From the NCBI GenBank assembly GCA_018623875.1, contig JAAZUZ010000040.1:1-11810 (forward strand): 11,810 bases of DNA, written 5' to 3'. The translations under genes and the position numbers were made by a program. The notes under the pieces were generated by a model, which saw only the letters and a list, made by a program, of their open reading frames with translations, did not search any database and was not told where the DNA came from. Source of the DNA: Synechococcus sp. HW_metabat.21. Its GTDB lineage: Bacteria; Cyanobacteriota; Cyanobacteriia; PCC-6307; Cyanobiaceae. Shown piece after piece: positions 1-6,184 of this stretch (position 1 is the first letter of the stretch; each line of letters begins with the position of its first letter).

Positions 1-564
1 GCCCTGGGCGATTGGCATGGCCTCAAGCAGGTCCATGCCAAAGGCTGGTACAGCGGGACCCCGGAGCCCGATCGCTTTCCGCGCCATGACGCCTACCGCG
101 ATGGCGTCGTATTGGCCATCCAAGTCGAACGGGGGTCACTGCCCCAGGTCACACCACTCCCCACGGCAGCCCTGCAGTGGCACACCACGGCGGTCCACCT
201 CAGTGGCGACGACGAGCTGGCGCGCTTGGAAGCGACCCTCCAAACCCTGCTCGGGGATGAACCCGGACGGCATCTCCTCCTCATGGAGGAGAGCGGCAGC
301 TTGAGCCTCGAGGGCCATCGCCGCTACGACGCCCTGCTGGAGCGCCTCGAGGCCCAACTCCTGCGGCTGAAGCGCCGGGGCCGCTGCGCCCAGGCTCCAG
401 GTCCCAGTGAACTCCAGGCCCTCAGCCAAAGGCCCAGCGACCCGTTGATCGCCAATGTCGCCCAACGCCTGCAGAGCGAACTGGAGGACAGCGCACTGGT
501 GGAGGAGCGCCGTGAACTCCTCCAGCTGGCCCTGGCCGAACTGCACCGCTGCACGGGGACCTGA
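1..564 (+). CDS. SbcD/YhaO-like metallophosphoesterase (DNA repair exonuclease subunit), 3' part only
   Basis: The gene is open from the first base in frame 1 and ends with TGA at 562-564, so about 187 C-terminal residues are present and the start lies outside the window. The first residues read ALGDWHG, followed within about 20 residues by WYSGTPEPDRF. This matches the last metal-binding block (GHIH or GDWH) and the 'YSGSP/YPGNP' strand that close the calcineurin-like phosphoesterase domain of SbcD/Mre11/YhaO nucleases. The remaining ~140 residues are a capping and coiled region rich in Leu, Glu and Arg, where these proteins usually contact the ATPase partner. The ATPase gene starts only 3 nt after the stop, which supports a nuclease-ATPase complex acting on DNA ends. 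The catalytic N-terminal motifs (DxH, GDxxD, GNHD) are outside the window, so activity cannot be judged. Family assignment is fairly firm; SbcD versus YhaO is not settled. Confidence 0.85.
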   Translation, partial: ALGDWHGLKQVHAKGWYSGTPEPDRFPRHDAYRDGVVLAIQVERGSLPQVTPLPTAALQWHTTAVHLSGDDELARLEATLQTLLGDEPGRHLLLMEESGSLSLEGHRRYDALLERLEAQLLRLKRRGRCAQAPGPSELQALSQRPSDPLIANVAQRLQSELEDSALVEERRELLQLALAELHRCTGT

Positions 565-567
565 GCC

Positions 568-3276
568 ATGCATCTGCTCTCCTGCCGCCTGCAACGGGTC
601 CGTCAACACCTTGACCTGCAGCTGAGCTTTGGCCGTCAGCTGACCCTGATTGGCGGGGTCAATGAATCCGGCAAGAGCACCCTGGTTGAGGCGCTCCACA
701 AAACCCTCTTCCTGCGCTCCACCGCCACCGGCCGGGGCGTCGAGGAACTCCGCTCACGCACCCATGGCGGCCTACCGGAGATCGAGCTCTGCTTTGCCGC
801 CCAGGGACAGCGATGGACCCTGCGCAAACGCTTTGCGGGGGCTGGCGGAACCTGTCAGCTGAGCAACCAGCAGGGCCAAGCCCATAGCGGTCCCGCCGCA
901 GAGGAGGAGCTAGCTCGCCTGCTGGGCCTCGAGGGCCCCATCGAAGGTCGGCGGATTGCCCAATTGCCCGATCGCTGGGCCCACCTCTGGGTGCGTCAGG
1001 GGGACTCGGGATTCAATCCCTTGGAGGGCAAACCAGAGAGCTACGACTACGAGCGGCTGCTGCAGCAACTGCAAGCCAAGACCAACCTCGGAACGATGCA
1101 GTCACCCCTCGATCGCCAAGTGATCGAGCAACTGCAGCAACGGCTCGCTCAGTTGTTCACGGCAACGGGGCGCATCAAAGCTGGCTCACCCCTCGCCCAG
1201 GTCATCCAGCGGGAAAACGAGGGCCTCGAAGACTGCAACGCGGCCCAGCAACAGCTTCTGGATCTGGAGCAGGCGATGGAGCGGCTGGGGGCCATCGACG
1301 AACGCCTAAGCACCATTGATCGAGACCTGCGGCCAGGCTTGCTGCGGGAGCGGGAACTCGAGCAACACCAGCAACTGCTCCAGGCCGAACTGGAGCCAGT
1401 GCTGCTGCAGCGCCAGTCCCTGGAGCGGCAGCTCAAACAACGGCTGGAGCTCGAGCGAACCCAGCAGGAGCAACAGAAGGAACAACGCCAGCTGCAACAG
1501 CAACTCGAGCAGGCCCTCGCGCAGCAGGCCCAACGGGGGGCGGAGCAGGAGCGCCAAGAGCAGATCAGCAAAACTGCTCAGCAGCATCTGCAAGGCCTGC
1601 GCTCCAAGCAAGAGCGGGTTCGCCAGCGGCTGGATCTGCAGCAAGTGCGGCGGGAACGCCATCAGCTCGAGGCCCATCAGCAGGAGATGAACCGCCTGCA
1701 GGCAGACGCTTCCCGGCTCAAGCAGACCCTGGCCGACTTACCGCCGATCACGGCCGAGCAGGTGCGCAGCTTGCGGCAGGCCGAGCAGGCCGTCGCTCAA
1801 GCGGAAGCGCGGCTCGAGGCCATGGCCACCAGCATCGAGGTGCTCCAAAGCGATCAAGTCATCCAGTTGGGCGGAGCACTGCTCCAGCCGGGTGAGCGGA
1901 GGCAACTGAACAGCATCAGCGATCTACAGGTCGGTGATGGGGTGCGCCTGCGGGTGAGTCCCGGTGGCGGCGATGCCCTACCCCAGTCCCAAGCCCAACT
2001 GGAGCGTTGCCGCACAGAGTGCGGGCTACTCGCGAAACAACTGGGAGCCGCCAACAGCGAAGCGGCGGAAGCGATCGAGCAGCAACGGCGAAGCCTTGAG
2101 CAGGAGCTCTCCACCCTGCGCCAAGCCGCCAAGGCCATCCCCTGGTCCGGGCTCAGCGAGCGACTCGCTGCACTGCTGCCGCGGCAGGTCGAGCTCGAGC
2201 GGGCGATGGCCCTGGCCGACCCCGAGGAGCTGCCGGAGGACCCCACGGCACTTGAGGCGCTGGATGCCGAGCTGCGCGAGAGCATCCAGCGGCAGAGCAG
2301 CGCCATCGAAGCGCAACAACAACAGCAGAACCAGCAGCGCCAACAAGAGCAGGTTCAGGCCCGCCAGCTCGAGCAGCAACGCGGACGCCTCGAACAACTC
2401 GCCGGGTCCTTGGCGATGCTGAACGCCCGGCTGAAGGAGGAGTCCCCAGGCGAATCCCCCGAGGCCAGCGCCGAGCGGCTGAACGAACTCAAGCAGGAGC
2501 TTCTGCAACGCCGAGGCACCCTGGGCGCCATCGAGGCGGAACGCCAACAGCTGCAGCAGCAGCGCCCCGGCTCCCTGGGGGCCGCACAACTGCTCGAGCA
2601 ACTCAACCAGGAGAAAGAGCTCCTGCTGAATGAACGGGGGCAAAACGAACAACGCTGCGCCAGCCTCGGAGCCCAAAACCCCAGCGCACAACTGGAGCTG
2701 GCCCAGGCGCGCTTGGAGAACGTGCAACGGGAGAGGCAGCATCAGGAGCGGGAAGCCCGAGCTCTCCAACTCCTGCAGGAGCACTTCCATCAGGCCCAAG
2801 CCGAGCTCGCGAATCGCTACAGCGAGCCGCTCTGCGCCGCCCTCAACCCCTATCTCGGTGTGCTGCTGAATGCCGGAAATGAGCGGGCCCTACTGGAGTT
2901 CAATCCCAAGCAGGGCTTCCAGCAACTGCAACTGCTGCAAAACAACCAGGCCTACGACTTTGGGCGACTCAGTGGTGGCATGCGCGAACAACTGGCGGGG
3001 GCGCTGCGTCTGGCCATGGCCGAAGTCCTAATGGAGGCCTATGACGGCGCTCTGCCACTGGTCTTTGATGATGCCTTCACGAATACCGATCGTCAGCGTC
3101 TCGCCCAGTTGCAGGGCATGCTCCAACGGGGGATGGAGCAGGGCCTGCAATTGATCCTGCTGAGCTGCCACCCCGAGGACTATCAACATGTCCTGAACTG
3201 GGCCCAAGAGAAAACCCCCTCCGACTCAATCGAAGGGGCTTCAGGAGTTGAGGTGAAACTCAGCCGCTCAAGCTGA
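568..3276 (+). CDS. SbcC/Rad50/YhaN-type coiled-coil AAA ATPase
   Basis: This 902-aa protein is built like an SMC/Rad50 ATPase. A Walker A motif, G30-VNES-G35-K36-S37-T38, lies near the N-terminus. Two long Gln/Glu/Leu/Arg-rich coiled-coil arms span about residues 190-420 and 480-750. The ABC signature S802-G803-G804 and Walker B (LVFDDAF, D834-D835) are near the C-terminus. The coil is interrupted at about 430-472 by a short Gly- and beta-rich segment. No CxxC zinc hook is visible; the only nearby cysteines are C481 and C485 with CxxxC spacing. The 'DDAFTNTD' Walker B resembles YhaN-like proteins more than the 'LDE' of classical SbcC. By family it would clamp DNA ends and drive the upstream phosphoesterase in recombination or repair. 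The ATG lies 3 nt after the upstream stop and lacks a strong Shine-Dalgarno sequence, so translational coupling is likely. The extreme Gln content of the coil is notable. Confidence 0.9.
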   Translation: MHLLSCRLQRVRQHLDLQLSFGRQLTLIGGVNESGKSTLVEALHKTLFLRSTATGRGVEELRSRTHGGLPEIELCFAAQGQRWTLRKRFAGAGGTCQLSNQQGQAHSGPAAEEELARLLGLEGPIEGRRIAQLPDRWAHLWVRQGDSGFNPLEGKPESYDYERLLQQLQAKTNLGTMQSPLDRQVIEQLQQRLAQLFTATGRIKAGSPLAQVIQRENEGLEDCNAAQQQLLDLEQAMERLGAIDERLSTIDRDLRPGLLRERELEQHQQLLQAELEPVLLQRQSLERQLKQRLELERTQQEQQKEQRQLQQQLEQALAQQAQRGAEQERQEQISKTAQQHLQGLRSKQERVRQRLDLQQVRRERHQLEAHQQEMNRLQADASRLKQTLADLPPITAEQVRSLRQAEQAVAQAEARLEAMATSIEVLQSDQVIQLGGALLQPGERRQLNSISDLQVGDGVRLRVSPGGGDALPQSQAQLERCRTECGLLAKQLGAANSEAAEAIEQQRRSLEQELSTLRQAAKAIPWSGLSERLAALLPRQVELERAMALADPEELPEDPTALEALDAELRESIQRQSSAIEAQQQQQNQQRQQEQVQARQLEQQRGRLEQLAGSLAMLNARLKEESPGESPEASAERLNELKQELLQRRGTLGAIEAERQQLQQQRPGSLGAAQLLEQLNQEKELLLNERGQNEQRCASLGAQNPSAQLELAQARLENVQRERQHQEREARALQLLQEHFHQAQAELANRYSEPLCAALNPYLGVLLNAGNERALLEFNPKQGFQQLQLLQNNQAYDFGRLSGGMREQLAGALRLAMAEVLMEAYDGALPLVFDDAFTNTDRQRLAQLQGMLQRGMEQGLQLILLSCHPEDYQHVLNWAQEKTPSDSIEGASGVEVKLSRSS
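3211..3239 (-). terminator. Intrinsic terminator of cyabrB, embedded in the ATPase gene
   Basis: On the minus strand a 9-bp stem (CCCCTTCGA pairing with TCGGAGGGG, one G-U wobble) with loop TTGAG is followed directly by GTTTT. It begins about 42 nt after the cyabrB stop. Read on the plus strand the same arms have a C-A mismatch and no T tract, so the element is directional for cyabrB. It lies wholly inside the last codons of the convergent ATPase gene. Confidence 0.75.
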
Positions 3277-3279
3277 TGA

Positions 3280-3645
3280 TCACTCCTCGTCTTCGTCGCT
3301 ACCGCCAGCGGGGATCAGACGAATCTGCTTACGGCCAAGCTTGATTTCGAACTCGTCACCGGGTTGCAGATCGAGCATGGCGGTATAAGCCTTACCGATC
3401 AGCAGGTTGCCGTTGCCCTGAACGGTAGCGACGTAGCTGAGCTTGCGGCCACCCTTACCAACCTTGCTGCTGACGCCCAATTCAACGCCTTTAGCTTCCA
3501 GCAGAGCCTCATAGAAGGCTGTGAAGTTCAGACGCTCGCCACCATCCTTCTTGGAGGACACATAACCGCAAGCGCGGACGATATCGGACTTACTAACATC
3601 GCCAAGTTCTTTAACTTTGGCCAGCAGATCAGAACCCGTGAGCAT
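3280..3645 (-). CDS. cyabrB: cyAbrB family transcriptional regulator
   Basis: The 121-aa protein has the length and order of cyanobacterial AbrB-like regulators (cyAbrB). An N-terminal helical part (about 1-60, starting MLTGSDLLAKVKEL) carries a conserved block around SDIVRACGYVS. The C-terminal AbrB swapped-hairpin DNA-binding fold occupies about 68-112 (VQGNGNLLIGKAYT, then LQPGDEFEIKLGRKQIRLI), followed by an acidic tail DEDEE. The AbrB fold is C-terminal here, unlike Bacillus AbrB. In other cyanobacteria these dimeric proteins act as abundant repressors or modulators of carbon, nitrogen and hydrogenase genes; which paralogue this is cannot be decided here. ATG is at 3643-3645; there is no clear Shine-Dalgarno sequence. 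GC content and codon choice look milder than in the neighbours, as expected for a highly expressed conserved gene rather than a transferred one. Its stop is 3 nt from the convergent ATPase stop. Confidence 0.92.
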   Translation of the reverse strand: MLTGSDLLAKVKELGDVSKSDIVRACGYVSSKKDGGERLNFTAFYEALLEAKGVELGVSSKVGKGGRKLSYVATVQGNGNLLIGKAYTAMLDLQPGDEFEIKLGRKQIRLIPAGGSDEDEE

Positions 3646-3765
3646 CGAAGTAGAGGGTGTTAGCCGGATACCGTTGCAACATACAGCACGGTTTAGCTAG
3701 CGACCAGCGGCAAGAAATCCAAATCAAGGGAGAATTCGGCAAGGAGTTGACTAACCAAGCCCTCG
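3646..3765. promoter_or_regulatory. Divergent intergenic region between cyabrB and the GNAT gene
   Basis: These 120 bp hold the start regions of both divergent genes. On the minus strand TATGTT (plus 3678-3683) lies 33 nt before the cyabrB ATG and is a possible -10 element, but no convincing -35 is present at the right spacing. On the plus strand AAGGAG (3741-3746) is a good Shine-Dalgarno match but sits 19 nt from the GNAT ATG, which is too far for standard use. I found no small reading frame or RNA gene. Promoter positions are tentative. Confidence 0.4.
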
Positions 3766-4239
3766 ATGCATCGGATCCGAGAATTACGCAGGGAGGAGCA
3801 CACTGAAGCGATCCGCATCTATCAGCAGGCGGTCCTGAGTTGCGACCAGAAGCTGTACACACAGGCACAAAGAGAAGCCTGGGCCGCGCAAGGTCCCTCC
3901 CTCCATGCGGCCCTGGCGCGGGGGCAAGGCCTAGCCAGCGAAGGTTTAAACGGAGAACTACTCGCCTTTGCGCTGCGCGATCCCAACACGCGACTCTCGC
4001 TGCTGTATTGCCATCCCCAGGCCCAACGCCAGGGCCATGGGCGTGCCTTGGTGGAAGCCGCGGAGACTGCAGCTGCGCAGGAGAAGCTCTCGGAGCTGCA
4101 GACCGAAGCCAGCTTGATCTCCACCCCACTGCTCCTCTCCTTGGGCTGGCGCATTCGCTGGAGAGAAATGGTGTTGATCCGCGGAGTCCCCTTTGAGCGG
4201 TTCAACCTCAGCAAAGCGCTGAAACCGATACTGAACTGA
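3766..4239 (+). CDS. GNAT family N-acetyltransferase
   Basis: A 157-aa single-domain protein of typical GNAT length. The acetyl-CoA binding motif A is visible as LLYCHPQAQRQGHGRALVEAAE, with the pyrophosphate loop Q87-R-Q-G90-H-G92. It is preceded by the beta-4 strand and followed by a helix and the C-terminal 'TEASLISTPLLLSLGW' block that GNAT proteins of the YafP/PhnO kind use for substrate contact. The likely reaction is transfer of an acetyl group from acetyl-CoA to an amine on a small molecule or protein; the substrate is unknown. ATG at 3766 is the first possible start after an in-frame TGA at 3748. The stop TGA overlaps the next gene's ATG by one base (TGATG), so the two are probably translated together. 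It is divergent from cyabrB. Confidence 0.88.
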   Translation: MHRIRELRREEHTEAIRIYQQAVLSCDQKLYTQAQREAWAAQGPSLHAALARGQGLASEGLNGELLAFALRDPNTRLSLLYCHPQAQRQGHGRALVEAAETAAAQEKLSELQTEASLISTPLLLSLGWRIRWREMVLIRGVPFERFNLSKALKPILN

Positions 4240-4772
4240 TGGCCGAAGCGCAGCTCCAACAGTTCCTCAAAAAGATCGAGCAACTCAATGCCTTCGTGGC
4301 CTTGAGCGAGGCTCAGCCCGAGCTACGCCAAGCGCTGCGGGACTGCAGCAATCACCACGATGTCGTGCAACTGGCCGCCCAATTCGGCTTCGACATTGGC
4401 CGGCGATGGGGGGACAGCCAATCGAAACCGGCGGGACCATCGGATCAACCCAACCTGCTGCGGGGTGAGTGCCCGGCCGCCGGCCAGGAAGACACCGAGG
4501 TCATCGCCCGGGGCCAACACTGGCGACTCGAGCGCATTCATTCCTGCCAAGCCATCAGCCCGGCGCAAGGCTGGTACGACCAAGCGGAAAGTGAATGGGT
4601 CCTGCTCCTACGCGGAAGCGCGACGCTCCAGTTCGAAGACGAAAACCAACCGCGTGACCTCTGCGTCGGCGATGCACTCTTGATTGCCCCGCACCGCCGG
4701 CATCGGGTTACGGCAACCGATCCGGATCCTGGGACGGTGTGGCTGGCTCTGTTCTGGTCGGCGGACGCTTGA
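4239..4772 (+). CDS. Nif11-domain/cupin fusion protein
   Basis: This 177-aa protein joins two domains. Residues 1 to about 58 match the Nif11 family: MAEAQLQQFLKKIEQ, then a helix, then VVQLAAQFGFDI. That domain is common as a stand-alone protein and as the leader of ribosomally made peptides in cyanobacteria. After a Pro/Ser/Gly linker (about 59-85) comes a cupin (about 90-177) with GWYDQAESEWVLLLRGSATLQF and a closing block GDALLIAPHRRHRV. In the first cupin motif the usual HxH is absent: the positions are held by Y113-DQAESE-W120. H152 and H155 of the second motif remain. This substitution is typical of one 'YDQ..EWV' cupin group, so metal binding is uncertain. It is likely coupled to the GNAT gene (TGATG). 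The last 65 bp overlap the convergent psiE-like gene. Domain calls are firm; function is unknown. Confidence 0.85.
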   Translation: MAEAQLQQFLKKIEQLNAFVALSEAQPELRQALRDCSNHHDVVQLAAQFGFDIGRRWGDSQSKPAGPSDQPNLLRGECPAAGQEDTEVIARGQHWRLERIHSCQAISPAQGWYDQAESEWVLLLRGSATLQFEDENQPRDLCVGDALLIAPHRRHRVTATDPDPGTVWLALFWSADA

Positions 4773-5196
4773 GGTGCGATTGGCGCACCAGCCAATAGGC
4801 CGCTGCCAGGGAGACGATCGCCACCCCCAGGCCGATCAGCACGGCCGGGTCCTTCTGCATCCCCGGAGGAAAGATGATCACCTTTCGGGCAACGGCCGTT
4901 AAGGCCGTCACCAGCACCAACTCGATCTGAACGACGTGCTCCCGCAGATAGGCGGTGAGGTTCTGAAGGACCTCAACGGCAATCAAGATCACCAGGACTT
5001 GATCCAGGAGACCCACCAGGCCCTCACCGGTCCAATTGACCTGAAGATCGAGCAGATCGCTACCCAGGACGATCAGCAGTTGCAGGGTCGCCACCACCAA
5101 GACCACCGTGAGGGCGACCGAGAGAACCTTGGCGAGCGCGCGCTCAAACCCTGAGATCCCTCTCAGGAAGGCGCGATCACAAAAGAGAGACTTCAA
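4708..5196 (-). CDS. PsiE-family (phosphate-starvation-inducible E-like) membrane protein
   Basis: The 162-aa protein has four predicted membrane helices (about 24-46, 58-80, 88-110 and 116-138) and the family hallmark LVLVTALTAVARKVIIF, which fits the PsiE family. Its C-terminal 25 residues are a Pro/Thr/Arg-rich cytoplasmic tail. The family takes its name from an E. coli phosphate-starvation gene and has no defined biochemical role. The start is inferred to be TTG at 5194-5196: an in-frame TAA directly precedes it, and the next ATG would delete most of the membrane part. The TTG overlaps the upstream gene's stop as TTGA, which suggests translation by coupled re-initiation. The 3' end overlaps the Nif11-cupin gene tail to tail by 65 bp. 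No Pho box was recognised. Confidence 0.85.
   Translation of the reverse strand: MKSLFCDRAFLRGISGFERALAKVLSVALTVVLVVATLQLLIVLGSDLLDLQVNWTGEGLVGLLDQVLVILIAVEVLQNLTAYLREHVVQIELVLVTALTAVARKVIIFPPGMQKDPAVLIGLGVAIVSLAAAYWLVRQSHLKRPPTRTEPATPSQDPDRLP
4773..4789 (+). other. Short inverted repeat just after the Nif11-cupin stop
   Basis: GGTGCG-ATTGG-CGCACC is a perfect 6-bp inverted repeat with a 5-nt loop that begins at the base after the TGA. It could help end the plus-strand transcript or protect its 3' end, but no T tract follows. It lies within the psiE-like coding region, so chance is possible. Confidence 0.3.
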
Positions 5197-5438
5197 TTAC
5201 GAAAGGGCGTGTACTGGGGCTTCGCCGGAGTATCCCCCGGGGGGTTCACCAACTTGGTGTCGCAAGTGATACTGCCGTCCGCTGCAGTGACGCAGTTTTT
5301 GGGCTCGACGCTCGTCGCGGGACCCACATTGCTGCCCGGTCCCCACAGAAAACTTTCCGACTGGGCCTGAACGGCCGCGGGGCAAGCCGCGCCCAGGGCA
5401 ACGGCGGAAGCCCAGGCCAGCCAACGGGTGCGGGACAT
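5193..5438 (-). CDS. Small exported protein with a cysteine pair, unknown function
   Basis: An 81-aa product with a clean signal peptide: MSRTRW (positive n-region), a hydrophobic core about 7-19, and an A-x-A site, AVQA, before QSESF. The mature part is about 55 residues, Pro/Gly/Thr-rich, with two cysteines ten residues apart (C-VTAADGSIT-C) that could form a disulfide in the periplasm or lumen. It ends KPQYTPFRN. The C at position 20 is preceded by GAA, a poor lipobox, so a lipoprotein is less likely. I chose ATG 5436-5438 because it gives a standard signal peptide; an in-frame GTG at 5460-5462 would add eight residues, and neither has a clear Shine-Dalgarno sequence. Its TGA overlaps the TTG start of the psiE-like gene. 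No family recognised. Confidence 0.7.
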   Translation of the reverse strand: MSRTRWLAWASAVALGAACPAAVQAQSESFLWGPGSNVGPATSVEPKNCVTAADGSITCDTKLVNPPGDTPAKPQYTPFRN

Positions 5439-5444
5439 CTCAGC

Positions 5445-5459
5445 GGTGCAACGTGCACC
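5445..5459 (-). promoter_or_regulatory. Perfect hairpin in the leader of the small exported protein gene
   Basis: GGTGCA-CGT-TGCACC (minus strand) is a perfect 6-bp inverted repeat with a 3-nt loop, ending 6 nt before the ATG at 5438. It occupies the place where a ribosome binding site should be, and no Shine-Dalgarno sequence is visible outside it. It could control translation or be a protein-binding palindrome. Confidence 0.45.
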
Positions 5460-5472
5460 CACTGTGACGTGA

Positions 5473-5494
5473 CTGACGGCTGCCGTCAGCCGTC
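5473..5494 (-). promoter_or_regulatory. Two mutually exclusive stem-loops at the end of the 109-aa gene
   Basis: On the minus strand GACGGCTG-ACGG-CAGCCGTC is a perfect 8-bp stem (5475-5494). The overlapping CTGACGG-CAG-CCGTCAG is a perfect 7-bp alternative (5473-5489). The stop codon of the 109-aa gene is inside. There is no T tract on either strand, so this is not a standard terminator; an attenuator or a barrier that stabilises the upstream mRNA is possible. Confidence 0.45.
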
Positions 5495-5815
5495 TCCGAC
5501 TTCCAGTCGGATTTCTTCCAGGAGCAGGTCCAACTGGCCCAAGGAATCCTCGACGGCGGGTGAAGCCTCGGCCACATCCCCCCCTCCTTGATCCTCGCTT
5601 TGCCAGACCGCCTCGATGTCACAGAGCCGTTCCGCCAACCCCACAAGACCATCGCGCCGGTAGGTGCGATCGAGCTCATCGAGCAGCACCGGCATGCGAA
5701 TCGAACTGGCCCGCAGCGCCCGGCGCAAATCCGATTGTGTCCGGCCGCTGTGGCGCAGCCAGTCCTTGAGAAACGATTGCAGTTCGTCTAACTGCTCAGA
5801 GGTCAGAGCAGCCAT
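5486..5815 (-). CDS. Conserved-looking 109-aa protein, possible helix-turn-helix, unknown function
   Basis: I do not recognise a named family. The protein looks soluble and helical. Residues 5-60 contain SEQLDELQSFLKDWL, then TQSDLRRALRASSIRMPVLLDELDRTY, which has the spacing and polarity of a helix-turn-helix (XRE-like), although the match is loose. The C-terminal 40 residues are acidic, with a Gly/Glu-rich linker (SEDQGGGD) and a Leu/Glu helix (LGQLDLLLEEIRLEV). There is no signal peptide or membrane segment. The ATG overlaps the stop of the DUF1232 gene by one base (TGATG), so it is probably translated by coupling; no separate Shine-Dalgarno sequence is seen. Its stop lies in a strong hairpin. 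Position between a sigma factor/DUF1232 pair and two envelope proteins suggests a regulatory or accessory role, but this is inference. Confidence 0.7.
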   Translation of the reverse strand: MAALTSEQLDELQSFLKDWLRHSGRTQSDLRRALRASSIRMPVLLDELDRTYRRDGLVGLAERLCDIEAVWQSEDQGGGDVAEASPAVEDSLGQLDLLLEEIRLEVGDG

Positions 5816-6180
5816 CAGCGCGTCGGGGGGAACCAGCGATCCAGTTTGCGTTGCGCCCGGATCCGAATGGGGTCACTCATGTGACGCGTGCAGAGCCCCA
5901 ATACAGCGGTCAAAGCCACCAGGTCATCGCTAAAGCCCGCAGCCGGAATGAAATCAGGGATCAGATCGACCGGAACGAAGAGATAGGTCAAGGCCGCCAG
6001 CAACGTCAGGCGCACCTGCGGTGGCGTACCCGGATCGAGCATCAACTCCAGACACTCCAGAGCCGGCCGAGCAATGGCGCGACCGGCGCGGCGCAGCAGC
6101 TGGCGCAGCGCCCCCTCATCCACCTCGGTGCTGCCCAGCACCTGAGCATCAATGGGCTGGGCAGCAGGATCGACAGCCAT
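5815..6180 (-). CDS. DUF1232 / YkvA family small membrane-associated protein
   Basis: The 121-aa protein carries the DUF1232 core at about 58-92: LLAALTYLFVPVDLIPDFIPAAGFSDDL, with the diagnostic P70-V-D-L-I-P-D-F-I-P and the D85-D86 pair. This segment forms a short hydrophobic hairpin that probably inserts into the membrane. The N-terminal 30 residues are variable and the C-terminus is basic (RAQRKLDRWFPPTR). The biochemical role of the family is unknown. ATG 6178-6180 is supported by a good Shine-Dalgarno sequence, GAGGTGA, ending 9 nt upstream, but that sequence is folded into a strong hairpin (see separate entry). It lies 44 nt downstream of the sigma factor gene on the same strand and overlaps the next gene by 1 nt. 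It may need structural opening of the leader for efficient translation. Confidence 0.88.
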   Translation of the reverse strand: MAVDPAAQPIDAQVLGSTEVDEGALRQLLRRAGRAIARPALECLELMLDPGTPPQVRLTLLAALTYLFVPVDLIPDFIPAAGFSDDLVALTAVLGLCTRHMSDPIRIRAQRKLDRWFPPTR

Positions 6181-6184
6181 GGGC

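Noticed and set aside
136..699. Minus-strand open frame of 187 codons opposite the SbcD-like gene
   Set aside because: Crosses the junction of two good plus-strand genes; composition is that of a shadow.
2008..2022. Possible zinc hook (C481 to C485) in the ATPase
   Set aside because: Spacing is CxxxC rather than CxxC and the sequence lacks the usual hook context.
1400..2400. Apparent repeats of CAGCAAC/CAGCAG in the ATPase gene
   Set aside because: They reflect Gln-rich coiled coil with heptad-like variation, not a tandem DNA repeat or CRISPR.
2026..2799. Long open frame of 257 codons on the minus strand inside the ATPase gene
   Set aside because: Leu/Gln-rich composition mirrors the CAG/CTG-rich coiled-coil coding on the other strand; no recognisable domain.
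5460..5462. GTG as the start of the small exported protein
   Set aside because: It would put eight extra residues before a complete signal peptide and place the leader hairpin in coding sequence; ATG 5438 fits better.
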